From assembly GCA_016213895.1 (NCBI GenBank), contig JACQZJ010000066.1:1-60059 (forward strand): a stretch of DNA of 60,059 nucleotides. The letters run 5' to 3'. The notes under the pieces are model-generated. The model saw nothing but the letters and a program-made list of their open reading frames with translations. It had not been told where the DNA came from and ran no database searches. This document shows, piece by piece, positions 8,997 through 19,053 of the stretch. The DNA comes from Planctomycetota bacterium (lineage in GTDB: Bacteria > Planctomycetota > B15-G4 > JADJEK01). The position numbers and the translations under genes are program-made. The first letter of the stretch is position 1, and each line of letters opens with the position of its first letter.

Positions 8997-10623
8997 CGAT
9001 GGGCACGTAGCCCTTCTCCAGGCCCTTGGGTGGCGTCACGAGCAGGGCGGGGTCGAGGGCGACCAGCTCGCCGCTCTTGGGCGGCGCCATGTAGTCGCGG
9101 TCGATCGGCCAGCTCGCGTGGATCATCTCGACCAGCGCCTGCAGCTTGGCCCTCTTCTCCTCGCTCCAGTCGTACTGCTGGAAGGAGGGCTGATCGACGA
9201 AGCGGTACCAGGAGTAGGTGACCAGCGAGCCGTCACCGAGCCTGACGGTAAACGGCCCCTGCGTCGGACCGGGCTTGCTCCAGGCGCCGGACCCAGGGGA
9301 GGTGAACGGCGCTCCCCGGCGCGCCAGCTCGAACTCGCGGGCGAGCAAGCCCGTCTCCGCGGGCACTTCCGCTGCGGACACGGCCACGCGCACGTCCCCT
9401 TCGTGCCGGAAGTACTGCGGGAAGCGGCCGGCGGGGCTCACGTCGCTGTCGAACCACTGCAGTCCCCACACATTGCCCTCGAAGACCCTCGTATCGAACA
9501 CCGCGTCGACGCCGGTCAGCTCCTTCCCCGACTGGTCGAAGCGCGGCGTGCCGGTGGTCAGGGTCGAGGTCCAGGCGCCCCGCTGGTCGAACGCACCGGA
9601 ACAGGCCGGTCCTCCATCGCGCCAGGCCGCAAAGGCGTCGTACAAGGCCGCCTTCGAGTAGTAGGTCACGTCCTGCACCAGGATGGCCTTGCCCGTCTCA
9701 TCGACGGGGAACTCCAGCTTCGGGATCTTCGAGTAGACGTTCCCCGCGGCATCCCGGCCATCCAGGCGCGGCACGGTGTTGATCTCCATCGCGCCGCCGC
9801 CCATGTTCCCCGGACGGGAGTCGAGGCCTCGGCCGTAGATGAACGGGTAATCGAACAGCTTGCCGATCTTGCTCCAGGTCTCCGGGATGTAGTAGGCGAT
9901 CGGCCCCTTGAAGTTGGCGGCGCTGAGGAAACAGGTCCAGGCCTGCTCGCCGGTGGGGGGGTCGCCTGACGTCGCTCTGGCGAAGGGCATGGCCATGTAG
10001 GTGTAGCCCAGGAACGCGCCGTGGGGATTGCCCTCCAAAGGAAGGCCGTCCGGTGGGATGAGCAGGCGATTACTGAGCTGCGCGATGCCCAGGCGCTCGT
10101 CGGGCAGCGCCTCGGTGTCGTAGAAGAACGACCACCCGGGCGAGGCGACCTCGTAGTCGTAGCACTGCGGCGTGGCGTTCATGCTGAACTTGGGCGGCCC
10201 GTAGCGAAAGCGGTTGCCCGCCCAGTAGCCGAGCCCGCCTTCGATCGTCTGGAAGACGCTGTCCCAGGTCGGGCCGCGCTCCGGCCAGTTGTCCCGGGCC
10301 AGGGTGCCGGCCGGCGCGAGGGGCTTGTCCTTGTTGTCGGAGTTGTCCGGCGTGATCCAGGCGCTCGCCAGGCCGATCTGGAAGTGGGCGAGCGGCTGGT
10401 CGATCAGCGGCCACACCGCGGAGTAGAAGCCCATCCCCGCGCTGAACTCGGATTGCGCCGGCGGCCGGGACGCGTCGAAGCTGATGTAGCCGTGCAGACC
10501 ATCCGCATGGGCCGTGACCACGCCGGCGCCCGTCTGTCGCGCGCCCGCGGCAGGCTCCTCCTGGCGCGCCGCACCAGGAGAGAGCGCCGCGGCCGTCACG
10601 ATGAGAGTCAACAGGAATCTCAT
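8926..10623 (-). CDS. Secreted protein of unknown function
   Basis: A 565-residue protein with a cleavable-looking signal peptide (MRFLLTLIVTAAALSPGAA). The mature sequence is rich in aromatic residues and Gly/Pro, with patches such as GGLGYWAGNRFRYGPPKF and GWSFFYDTEALP, and looks like an all-beta extracellular protein. I see no catalytic motif that I recognise. It lies 93 bases downstream of the tricorn-like protease gene on the same strand and may be its operon partner. The C-terminal tail (Arg/Gly/Pro-rich) overlaps the convergent gene at 7827-8996 and may be poorly conserved. Confidence 0.65.
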   Translation of the reverse strand: MRFLLTLIVTAAALSPGAARQEEPAAGARQTGAGVVTAHADGLHGYISFDASRPPAQSEFSAGMGFYSAVWPLIDQPLAHFQIGLASAWITPDNSDNKDKPLAPAGTLARDNWPERGPTWDSVFQTIEGGLGYWAGNRFRYGPPKFSMNATPQCYDYEVASPGWSFFYDTEALPDERLGIAQLSNRLLIPPDGLPLEGNPHGAFLGYTYMAMPFARATSGDPPTGEQAWTCFLSAANFKGPIAYYIPETWSKIGKLFDYPFIYGRGLDSRPGNMGGGAMEINTVPRLDGRDAAGNVYSKIPKLEFPVDETGKAILVQDVTYYSKAALYDAFAAWRDGGPACSGAFDQRGAWTSTLTTGTPRFDQSGKELTGVDAVFDTRVFEGNVWGLQWFDSDVSPAGRFPQYFRHEGDVRVAVSAAEVPAETGLLAREFELARRGAPFTSPGSGAWSKPGPTQGPFTVRLGDGSLVTYSWYRFVDQPSFQQYDWSEEKRAKLQALVEMIHASWPIDRDYMAPPKSGELVALDPALLVTPPKGLEKGYVPIVIRQEDARGRAAPGPGTRRPGPG

Positions 10624-10716
10624 TGTCGTTCCCTCGGCAGTGCGACGCGCTTCCCGGCCCGGGCCGGGTCCCGCGCGCGGGAGGTTTCGGATGCTCCGAG
10701 CGCCCCTGGATTCGGG

Positions 10717-13700
10717 TTAATGGCGCGACTTGTCTGGAATCGCCGGCGGCGGCGGCGGCTCCACCGGATGCTCGCGGATCATCCGCAGCAGCTCCTCGAT
10801 GCCGCGGTCGAGCTGCGGGTCTCTTCCTTGCTTCCAGTCGCCGGGGAGGATGTCCACCTCGATGTCGGGATCGACCCCGCGGTTCTCCAGCGAGAAACCG
10901 GACGCCGGATCCCACCATGCGGCCGTCGGCTGGGTCGTGAGGCCGCCGTCCTGGTGGGGCCTCATCTCCGACAGGCCGACCTGGAAGTACGCCACGGGGG
11001 TTCTCATCAGCCGCTCGATCAGCAACTGCGAGACGAACCCGCCGCCGTTGCAGCGCGCGTCGATGACCAGCCCCTTCTTGTGGATCTGCGGATAGTACCC
11101 GCGGATGAACTGGACCAGTCCGGGCCCCATCATGTCCGGCAGGTGGAAGTAACCCAGCTCGCCGCCGCTCTGGCGGTCGACGTACTCGCGGTTCCTGCGA
11201 CACCAGTCGCGGTAGCAGAGCTCGGTGTCGCTCTGCAGCGTCTCGATCTGGACGTCCCGCGCCTGCGACCGGTCGCTGGTGCGGCCCACGGTCAGAAGGA
11301 CCTGCCGGCCGGCCAGGTTCTGGAGCGCCTGGTGGATGTTGCTCGCGGCGCCGAGGTCGACGCCGTCGATGGCGAACAGGTAGTCCCCGTCGCGCACGTC
11401 CACGTCGTTGCGCGTGAGCGGAGCCGCCACGTCCGTCTCCCACGCCTCCGGCCGAAAGACGGTCGTGAAGCGCAGCAGTCCGCTCTCCGGATCGGGCGCG
11501 ACGTCGGCGCCGAGCAGGCCGGTGGCGACGCGCCGGCCGCGCTCCAGGTCGCCGCCGAAGGTGTAGGTGTGCGACGTGCCCAGCTCCAGGATCATCTGTG
11601 ACAGGAGGTCGTTCAGTTCGTCGCGCGTGGCGATCCGTGGCAGAAGCGCGCCGTAGCGGGATCCGACCTCCTCCCAGTCGACTTGCGCCAGGTTCTCCGC
11701 CCAGTAGAAGTCGCGCTGCAGCCGCCAGGCCTCGTGGAAGATCTGCTGCCACTCGGCGCGCGGATCGACGTTCAACGGCAGCGTCGACGGGTCGACCTTC
11801 GTCGCGGCCTGCGCATCGATGGAGGCGCCCGCGTCCGCCACGAGGATCTCCCTGCCGGTGCGCCACGCGACCTTCTTGCCGTCGGCGCTCAGCGAGTAGT
11901 CGCGCACCGCCGCCAGCGCGGTCTCGACCTTCTTCTTCTCGATATCGAAGACCTGCAGCGCGTTGCGGGGCGTTTCGTCCTCCGTGAACAATTCGAAGTC
12001 CATCAGGCCGAGAACGGGCGCGGACAGGAAGAACACCTTGCCCGGCGCCGCGGACAGGTGGGCGTAGTCGCCCGGCGGCACGGGGAACTGGAACACGCGC
12101 GTCTCGATGCCGTCCGGATCGACCTGGACCACGACCTTCGCCTGTTCCGCTGGAGCCGGTTCCGCCGCCTTCGCCTCGCCGGGTGCGCCGGTCTTGCCGG
12201 GCTCTGCTTTTGGCTTCGCGGCCTCCAGCAGCTCCTCGGGCAGGAAGGGCGAGAGACCGCCCGCGCGCAAGATCACGCCGCAGATCGTCCCCGACCGGAT
12301 CACCGCGTCCCGCAGGTCGATGTCTCCGAGCACCGGGTTGATGGTCCGGTTGGAGAGGAAGTACAGGAACTTCCCCTCCGGATCCCACACCGGGTCGGTG
12401 TCGTTGGTGAAGGACGAGGTCACCGGGATCGACCGTCCGGTCTCGAGGTCATGGAGGAAGATGGACGAGTTCTGGGTTTCGTCCGTTCGGGCATAGGCCA
12501 GCCAGCGGCCGTCCGGGGAGAACGCATACTGCCGGATCTCTCCGCCCTCGGCCCGGTCCACCAGCCGCGTCGCGCCAGCCAGATCGGAATACGCCAGGTG
12601 CGTCCCCTTCGGCGACCAGACCGGCTGGTTCAGCCAGCCTTCCCGTTCCTGGCGCAGGACGCGTGGCGGCGCCTTGCCGGACGCGTCCAGCAGCACTGGC
12701 TGCTGCTCGCCCATCTGGTCGCTGATGCACGCCACCAGGTCGCCCTTGCTGGAGAGGGCCGGAGCGCGCTCGCGCACTCCGGGCGAGCGAGTCAGCGCCA
12801 CCACGCGTCCTTCTTCGACCGGACGCAGCCAGATCTTGCCGCGCGCTGCGATCACGATCCGCTTGCCGTCCGCGCTGAGCGCATAGGATTCGAGGTGAGC
12901 GGCCGCGTCCGCCGTTCTGGGCAGTTCTCGCACGCGGTCGGAGGGAAGCTCGACCGCGACCCTCGCCGTGCTGCCGCTCGCCAGGTCGAGCAGGTAGAGA
13001 TCGGCTCCCAGCGAGTAGACCGCGCGACCGGCCTGCAGGTCGGGCCAGCGCGGAGCGAATCCCTGGTGGTGGGTCAGCTCGACGACCTCCTTCGTTGCGA
13101 GGTCGAGGGAGCAGAGGTTCATGTCTCCGAACCGATCGGACAGGAACACGATTCGGTCGCCGTCCCAGAGCGGAGAGCCGTCCGCCCCGTCGAAGTCGGT
13201 CACCCTGTAGAAGGTGCCGGCCTCCAGGTCGCCGACCCACACGTCCTGAGCCGTGCCGCCGCGATACCCTCTCCACCCCGCCATTTCCCCTGGGAAGCGG
13301 TTGAACGCGATGCGCCGGCCGTCGGCGTGGAACGACGCGAGCGCCACCGGGCCGATGCCGAGCGCCCGCGGCTGGCCGCCCGACACCGGCGCCGTGTAGG
13401 CGCGCGGGAACGGCAGCTCCGCGGCCCGCCCGCTGCAGAACAGGACCGACTGCGCATCCGCGGTCCAGCCCAGGACCTGGTCCTGCGACGGATGCCAGGT
13501 GAGACGGCGCGGCTCGCCGCCTTCGCCCGGGATGACGTAGACGTCCTCGTTTCCCTCGTACGACGCCGAGAAAGCGATCCACCGGCCATCGGGGCTGAAG
13601 CGGGCGTATCCCTCGATCCCCTGGTCGCGCGTCAAGCGTCGCGCCGTTCCACCGGCGGCGTTCACCTGCCACAGGTCGCCCTCCGCGCTGAACACGATGC

Positions 13701-13803
13701 GATCGTCGTGGATCGCCGGGAACCGGTAGTAGCCGTCCGGACCGGCGAACAGGTTGGAACCGAGGAACAGGAACAGGAACAGGACAGCAAGGAAGGACTT
13801 CAT
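10717..13803 (-). CDS. Tricorn-type S41 serine protease
   Basis: A 1028-residue exported protease. A signal peptide (MKSFLAVLFLFLFLGSNLFA) is followed by WD40/TolB-like beta-propeller repeats (repeated FSPDGRWIAF / LSADGKRIVI patterns) that gate substrate entry in tricorn. The C-terminal third has a helical C1 region containing LELGTSHTYTFGG, with the likely catalytic His. A PDZ segment follows (DYLFAIDGVDLG). The S41 core GLVIDARCNGGGFVSQLLI carries the probable nucleophile Ser. The ATG at 13803 is preferred over 13842 because the signal peptide begins there. It probably degrades peptides in the periplasm. The secreted protein gene at 8926-10623 follows on the same strand. Confidence 0.88.
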   Translation of the reverse strand: MKSFLAVLFLFLFLGSNLFAGPDGYYRFPAIHDDRIVFSAEGDLWQVNAAGGTARRLTRDQGIEGYARFSPDGRWIAFSASYEGNEDVYVIPGEGGEPRRLTWHPSQDQVLGWTADAQSVLFCSGRAAELPFPRAYTAPVSGGQPRALGIGPVALASFHADGRRIAFNRFPGEMAGWRGYRGGTAQDVWVGDLEAGTFYRVTDFDGADGSPLWDGDRIVFLSDRFGDMNLCSLDLATKEVVELTHHQGFAPRWPDLQAGRAVYSLGADLYLLDLASGSTARVAVELPSDRVRELPRTADAAAHLESYALSADGKRIVIAARGKIWLRPVEEGRVVALTRSPGVRERAPALSSKGDLVACISDQMGEQQPVLLDASGKAPPRVLRQEREGWLNQPVWSPKGTHLAYSDLAGATRLVDRAEGGEIRQYAFSPDGRWLAYARTDETQNSSIFLHDLETGRSIPVTSSFTNDTDPVWDPEGKFLYFLSNRTINPVLGDIDLRDAVIRSGTICGVILRAGGLSPFLPEELLEAAKPKAEPGKTGAPGEAKAAEPAPAEQAKVVVQVDPDGIETRVFQFPVPPGDYAHLSAAPGKVFFLSAPVLGLMDFELFTEDETPRNALQVFDIEKKKVETALAAVRDYSLSADGKKVAWRTGREILVADAGASIDAQAATKVDPSTLPLNVDPRAEWQQIFHEAWRLQRDFYWAENLAQVDWEEVGSRYGALLPRIATRDELNDLLSQMILELGTSHTYTFGGDLERGRRVATGLLGADVAPDPESGLLRFTTVFRPEAWETDVAAPLTRNDVDVRDGDYLFAIDGVDLGAASNIHQALQNLAGRQVLLTVGRTSDRSQARDVQIETLQSDTELCYRDWCRRNREYVDRQSGGELGYFHLPDMMGPGLVQFIRGYYPQIHKKGLVIDARCNGGGFVSQLLIERLMRTPVAYFQVGLSEMRPHQDGGLTTQPTAAWWDPASGFSLENRGVDPDIEVDILPGDWKQGRDPQLDRGIEELLRMIREHPVEPPPPPAIPDKSRH

Positions 13804-13967
13804 CCGTGACTCCTTCGCGCGCAGGTGCTTGTGAACCGGCATCCTAGCCAGGATATCTCACCACCGGTTCGCTCGAATGGTCACGCACGCCGCGGGCTGC
13901 TCGCCGTTCGGTATCATCAGGAATCGCGTGAATCGGGCCCTGGAGCAGGTTTGTAGGAGGAACAACC

Positions 13968-15464
13968 ATGCGCCGCTGCCTGTGCACCGTGCTGCTGATC
14001 GCCGGCGTGAGCTCCGCGCACGCGGAAGATCATGTGTGGGTGAAGGGCAAGTCCCTGCAGAAGGGCGAGATCATCCACGAAGGAGAGAACGGCATCGATC
14101 TGGTCACGCTGGACGGGACCGCTCTGCGGATCGAGAAGGGCGAGGTCGTCAAGATCGTGCGCGACCGCCCGCTGCCGGCGGCGGTACGGGAGAAGCTGGA
14201 AGCCGTCCCGGAAGGCGACGCGGCGGCGCTCCTGGAGGTGGCGCGATTTGCGCAGGCGCAGGGGCTCGACCGGGAGGCGCGCCGCGTGGCTTTGCGGATC
14301 CTCTTCTTCGCTCCGGACCACGCCGAGGCGCGCGCTCTGCTCGGGCACTGCCGGGTATTCGGCACGTGGTTCGTGGATCAGGCGGCCGCCGTCAAGGCCG
14401 AGGGCAAGCGCCTCAAAGATGAGGGATACGTCAAGTCGAACGGCGGCTTCGTCCGCAGTGATGATAGGGAGGACCTCCAGAGCGCCCCGGAGGAATGGAC
14501 CCTCGAGGACGGACTGATCTGGCGCCGCATCGCCGACCTCATGACCGAGCGCGGATTCGTGGAGTGGGCCGGCGACTGGTATCCGCCCGAGGAGAGACAC
14601 CTGGTCGCCCTGATGGAGGTGCTGAAGGAACGGACGGGTCTGGTCGCTCACGGGGCCGAAGTCGGGAAGTGCAGGATCATCAGCTCCCTCTCTCGCACGG
14701 AGTGCACCAAGTGGGCGGAGAAGATGGCGGCCACGCGCCGGCAGATCACGGAGCTGCTGGCTTGCGAGCATTCCGAGCGGGTGCGCGGGTTGATGCTGGA
14801 GAACTACATCCTCGACACCAACGAGCGGTTCCAGGCCTTCGTCGAGGCGTACGGGAAAGAGCTGAAGTTCAGGCAGGACTTCCTCCATGTCTTCCTGACG
14901 GAGGAGTACGCGTACTGGAACCGCTTCAACCAGGTGACCCACGTGGGACAGTCCAGGTGGGAACGCGGCATCGTGAGGGACATGGGCGGCGCGATCCTCG
15001 ATCAGGTGTGGGTTTCCGAATCGGCGTTGCCGCTCTGTTTGGAGCGGTCACTGTCCCACCTGGCCGAGGAGAAGGCCTTTGGTCGTGTGGAGTCTCCGTT
15101 CCACATGGACAGAGACGATCCCGCCGCGAACCTCGAACGCTGGTACTCCTACGCCGAAGCAGCCGCTGAGTCCGAGGATGGCTGGATCAAGGTGGCGCGC
15201 AGTCTCGACGAGGCACATCGCCTGCCGGCGCTGCGCGAGCAGTTCGAGGCCCAGGACTGGAACCAGCGTACGGCCGAGCTGGACGTCTCGGCGCCCGCGC
15301 ACCTGCGGTTTCTGCTTGCGGAGAAGCGCGACTTCCTGCTTCGCTTCCTGGGAACGCCAGGCCAACTCGAGGTAGACCTGCAGTTCCGGAGATCGTTCGG
15401 CGCGGATTTCGAGAGCGTGGACGAGGAGTTCCGCGCCTGGCTGCGCCGCGAGCCCGAGCACTGA
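13968..15464 (+). CDS. Secreted protein of unknown function
   Basis: A 498-residue protein with a signal peptide (MRRCLCTVLLIAGVSSAHA). Residues 20-60 form a small beta-rich unit (VWVKGKSLQKGEIIHEGENG) followed by helical, TPR-like segments (ALLEVARFAQAQGLDREARRVAL). The segment LKDEGYVKSNGGFVRSDD resembles the short 'modified' loops found in many planctomycete secreted proteins. No catalytic residues are recognisable. An RBS-like GGAGG lies 10 bases before the ATG and a -10-like GGTATCAT is at 13910-13917. Divergent from the tricorn gene. Confidence 0.7.
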   Translation: MRRCLCTVLLIAGVSSAHAEDHVWVKGKSLQKGEIIHEGENGIDLVTLDGTALRIEKGEVVKIVRDRPLPAAVREKLEAVPEGDAAALLEVARFAQAQGLDREARRVALRILFFAPDHAEARALLGHCRVFGTWFVDQAAAVKAEGKRLKDEGYVKSNGGFVRSDDREDLQSAPEEWTLEDGLIWRRIADLMTERGFVEWAGDWYPPEERHLVALMEVLKERTGLVAHGAEVGKCRIISSLSRTECTKWAEKMAATRRQITELLACEHSERVRGLMLENYILDTNERFQAFVEAYGKELKFRQDFLHVFLTEEYAYWNRFNQVTHVGQSRWERGIVRDMGGAILDQVWVSESALPLCLERSLSHLAEEKAFGRVESPFHMDRDDPAANLERWYSYAEAAAESEDGWIKVARSLDEAHRLPALREQFEAQDWNQRTAELDVSAPAHLRFLLAEKRDFLLRFLGTPGQLEVDLQFRRSFGADFESVDEEFRAWLRREPEH

Positions 15465-15542
15465 GGCTGTCGCGGAACGTATTCGGGTCGTAGTGTTGAC
15501 GGGTGCGTCGCCTTGATCCACCCCGACCGCTGGAGGTGAAGA

Positions 15543-18500
15543 GTGGATGCTCGACTGTGCTCCGTGGTCGCGTCGTCTCTGCTGGCGCTGCCCGGCGCCG
15601 GATTGGCCCGCGCCCAGGGCACGGCCGCGCCGGCGCCGCCTGCCAACGCCGGCGAACGCCCGAAGCTCTCCTTCGCGGAGCTGGAGCGCGGCTTCGCGTC
15701 GCCGAGCATGCTGTTCGCTCCCTTCGCGTTCTGGTTCTGGGATGCGCCCCTCGATCCCGCCCAGACGGCGCGTATGGCGGAGGAGATGAGCCGCCAGGGC
15801 TTGAATCCCGGCTACGCCCACGCCCGCATCGGCCTGCCGGCGGAGGAGTGGCTGTCCCTTCGCTGGTTCGAAGCGTTCGACGCGGCCCTCACGGCGGCCA
15901 GGAAGACCGGCGCGTACCTCGGCTACTGCGACGAGTACTGGTGGCCAAGCGGCCAGGCGAACGGGCGGGTGCTCGCGGCGCATCCTGAGCTGGCCGCGGT
16001 GTCGCTCGACTGCCGCACCTTCGACGTGCCGGAAGGGCGCGCCGTCGAGCTGCCCGAGTCGTTCTTCACCGTTGCCGCCCGTCACGCCGAGCCGTTCACG
16101 CCGCCGCCGCCCCGGCCGCGCCTCGGCCAGTGGATCTGGTGCGAGGAGGCTGAAGGCGAGGGCCGGTCGGCGTGGTTCCGCTGCCAGGTGACGGCGCCGG
16201 CCGGCGCGGACGTGTCGTCCGCAACGCTCGCCATCAGCGCCGATAACCGCTTCGTCCTCCACGTCAACGGCGTGCGCGTGGCGGAGGGCGCGGACTGGAC
16301 GCAGCCGGTGCTCGTCGACGTGAAGCCGCACCTCTGCGACGGGCAAAACGCCTTGGCGATCCAGGCCACGAACGAGAGCGGCCCGTGCGGGCTGATCTTC
16401 GGTCTGCGGCTCGACCTCGCGGACGGCTCGTCGCAGGAGATCGGCTCGGGCCCGGGCTGCCGGACCGCGGCCGCCGCGCCCGCCGGCTGGGCCGAGCCGG
16501 GCTTCGACGACGGCGCGTGGACCGAGCCCGTGGTTCTGGGCGACGCCGGCGCCGATCCCTGGCGCCTGCCCGCTGCCGGCGGCCGCCGCGCGCCGGCGAC
16601 GATCTCGAGTGCGACGCTGCGGGCGATCGGCTCCGGGCCAGCGTTCAGTTGGCAGCCGGACGCGGGCTCCTGGCGCGTCTACTCGTTCGCCAAGGCCCAT
16701 CACGCGGGCATCGACGGCGGCGAAGTGAACTACCTCGACCGCCGGCTCATCCCCGCCTTCCTCGAGATCGCGCACGCGCCGTATGCGAAGCGCCTCGCTT
16801 CGCAACTGGGCCGGTCGATCCCCGGCGTGTTCGTGGACAACGAGGGCGACTACGGCTTCAAGCTGGCCTGGTCCGACGACCTGGAGCGCGAGCACCGCGA
16901 GCGCACCGGCTCGGACATCCGGACCTGGATGCCGCTCCTCCTCGACCGCGACGTGGAAGGCCGCTGGCCCAAGGCGCGCTGGGACTGGTACCGCTCCGTG
17001 TCCGACCTCTACGCCGACAACTACCTCGGCGGGGTCAGCCGCTGGCTCGCGGAGCGCGGCATGTACTGCGTTTCCAATCTATGGGAGGAGTCGCTCTGCG
17101 CGCAGGCCTTCGCGGTCGGCGACTTCTTCCAGGCGCAGCGCAGCGTGACCATGCCGGGCAATGACTGCCTGGTCCGCAAGGCGCTTGAGGTGCACGACTT
17201 CAAGGAGACCCAGTCCGTCACCGAGTTCGAGAGCCGCCGCTTCCAGAGCGAGGTCCTGGGCGTCGCCGGATGGCAGATGTCGCCGGTACTGATGAAGCAG
17301 GCCATGAACGCGGTCATTGCCTGGGGAGTGAGCCACGTCGTGCCGCACGGCATCAACCTGAACCGGCAGCTCGCGACCATCCCCTATCCGCCGGACTGGT
17401 TCACGAGCAACCCGTACTGGCGGCACCTGCATCTCTGGACCGACTTCTGCCGCAGAGCCTGCTTCGTCAACTCCTGCGGCCACGCCGTGCCCGACGTGCT
17501 GCTCTTGAACCCCATGGACAGCGGGTGGGCGCTGCTCGGTGGACGGGTGTTCGACCCGGACGAATCCGTTTCTTTCGGCGCGCTCTTCGAAGCGAAGGTC
17601 GACACTGGAGAGCCGGGGCCGACGCCCGGCGACATCGAGGCCGTCTACCGCCGCGCCATCGAGGAGCTCACCGCGGCGCGCGTCCAGTATCTCGTCGCGG
17701 ACCGCCACTATCTGGCCGAGATGAGCATCGCGGTGGGCGGGCGGCTGGTGCGCGGTCCCTTCGAGTTCCGGGCGCTGGTCGTGCCCGCGACGTTCCTCCT
17801 GCCGCTCGAGTCGATGGAGACGATCCTCGCCTTCGCCGCCGCCGGCGGAACGGTCTACCTGCTGGGCGAGCTGCCGCGCGCGTCGGCGGAGGCCGGCCTC
17901 GATGACCCGCGCATGAAAGACCTCACGGAGCGCCTGCTGGCCGAGCCCACGGTGCACCAATCTCCCGACGGAGTGGCGCGGCTCGTCGCCCAGGGGGCGG
18001 CGCACCTCTGCCCGCAGGTCGAGTTCGAGGCCGGCGAGTTCGCTCTGCTCGACCTCCACCGGCGCATCGACGGCCGGGACTTCTTCTGGCTCGCGAACAA
18101 CGGCGGCGAACGCCGGGAGTGCGTCCTCTCCTGCCGCGACGCCAAGGGAGCGGCCTTCGCGTGGGACTGCGAGTCGGGCGCCGTCACCGCGGTCCCGTCC
18201 GAGGAAACCGAGGGCGCCAGCCGCGTGCGCGTCACCTTCGACCCGTACCAGGCTCTCTGGCTCGTCTTCGATCCCGAGCGCGAGCCGCTCCCCTCGACTC
18301 GCGGCGAGGAGCAGCCGCGGGTCACGCGCGTCGCGCTCGCCGGTCCGTGGCGCGTCTCCTGCGATCCCGCCATCCAGCCGCCGCCTGTCTCTCCCGGTGC
18401 GACTTCCGAGATCCCGGAGGAGTTCACGACCGAGGGCGGCGTAGAGCGGCCCCTCGCCTCCTGGCTCGACTGGGGCCTGGCGGACTTCAGCGGCTTTCTC

Positions 18501-18800
18501 GACTACCGCACGAGCTTCGAGCTGGACGCCTCCAGCGGACGGGTGCTCGTCGACCTGGGCGACGTGCGCTTCCTGGCCGAAGTCTGGGTCAACGGTCAGA
18601 ACGCCGGCGCGCGGCTCTGGCCGCCCTTCGAGTACGACGTCACCGCTCTTGTCCGCGCCGGCGAGAACGAGCTGACCGTGCGCGTCGGCAACCTGCTCTG
18701 CAACGCAATGCGACGCCACGGAACCTGGGGCTGGACGCGCCCTGCGGCCGGCGACTTCCGAGCCGGCTTGTTCGGCCCGGCGACGATCGCCAGGCATTGA
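15543..18800 (+). CDS. Secreted glycoside hydrolase, GH106-like (alpha-L-rhamnosidase-like)
   Basis: A 1085-residue exported protein started by GTG with a strong RBS (GGAGGTGAA, 3 bases before). After the signal peptide (about residues 1-25) it opens with FAPFAFWFWDAPLD, then GLNPGYAHARIGLPAEEW and LGYCDEYWWPSG. This series closely matches the start of the GH106 barrel. ISADNRFVLHVNGVRV and the C-terminal GRVLVDLGDVRFLAEVWVNG are jelly-roll carbohydrate-binding-type modules. FVDNEGDYGF and FEFRALVVP lie between. I assign plant- or microbial-polysaccharide debranching as the likely role. The precise sugar is inference. The gene stands alone, with unannotated sequence on both sides. Confidence 0.78.
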   Translation: MDARLCSVVASSLLALPGAGLARAQGTAAPAPPANAGERPKLSFAELERGFASPSMLFAPFAFWFWDAPLDPAQTARMAEEMSRQGLNPGYAHARIGLPAEEWLSLRWFEAFDAALTAARKTGAYLGYCDEYWWPSGQANGRVLAAHPELAAVSLDCRTFDVPEGRAVELPESFFTVAARHAEPFTPPPPRPRLGQWIWCEEAEGEGRSAWFRCQVTAPAGADVSSATLAISADNRFVLHVNGVRVAEGADWTQPVLVDVKPHLCDGQNALAIQATNESGPCGLIFGLRLDLADGSSQEIGSGPGCRTAAAAPAGWAEPGFDDGAWTEPVVLGDAGADPWRLPAAGGRRAPATISSATLRAIGSGPAFSWQPDAGSWRVYSFAKAHHAGIDGGEVNYLDRRLIPAFLEIAHAPYAKRLASQLGRSIPGVFVDNEGDYGFKLAWSDDLEREHRERTGSDIRTWMPLLLDRDVEGRWPKARWDWYRSVSDLYADNYLGGVSRWLAERGMYCVSNLWEESLCAQAFAVGDFFQAQRSVTMPGNDCLVRKALEVHDFKETQSVTEFESRRFQSEVLGVAGWQMSPVLMKQAMNAVIAWGVSHVVPHGINLNRQLATIPYPPDWFTSNPYWRHLHLWTDFCRRACFVNSCGHAVPDVLLLNPMDSGWALLGGRVFDPDESVSFGALFEAKVDTGEPGPTPGDIEAVYRRAIEELTAARVQYLVADRHYLAEMSIAVGGRLVRGPFEFRALVVPATFLLPLESMETILAFAAAGGTVYLLGELPRASAEAGLDDPRMKDLTERLLAEPTVHQSPDGVARLVAQGAAHLCPQVEFEAGEFALLDLHRRIDGRDFFWLANNGGERRECVLSCRDAKGAAFAWDCESGAVTAVPSEETEGASRVRVTFDPYQALWLVFDPEREPLPSTRGEEQPRVTRVALAGPWRVSCDPAIQPPPVSPGATSEIPEEFTTEGGVERPLASWLDWGLADFSGFLDYRTSFELDASSGRVLVDLGDVRFLAEVWVNGQNAGARLWPPFEYDVTALVRAGENELTVRVGNLLCNAMRRHGTWGWTRPAAGDFRAGLFGPATIARH

Positions 18801-19053
18801 CAGTGGAGCAGGAGGGGCAGGTCCATTGTGACCACGGATTCGAGCTGAAGCCGGTACTCGAGCGCCGGTCCGGGACGCGCGCGTAGTGCCAGGAGCCGAG
18901 CTGTCGACCACGACAGTCTGCGGTTCTTGTGACGAGTTCTTGACAGCGGACACGGCGTCACCGAGGCATTCATCCTATGTCGTCAGGTTGGTCCAAGGGA
19001 CAATCGGCAAGACCCGTGGCTGATTGACACACACTTCCGGCCGACCCTGCCAG

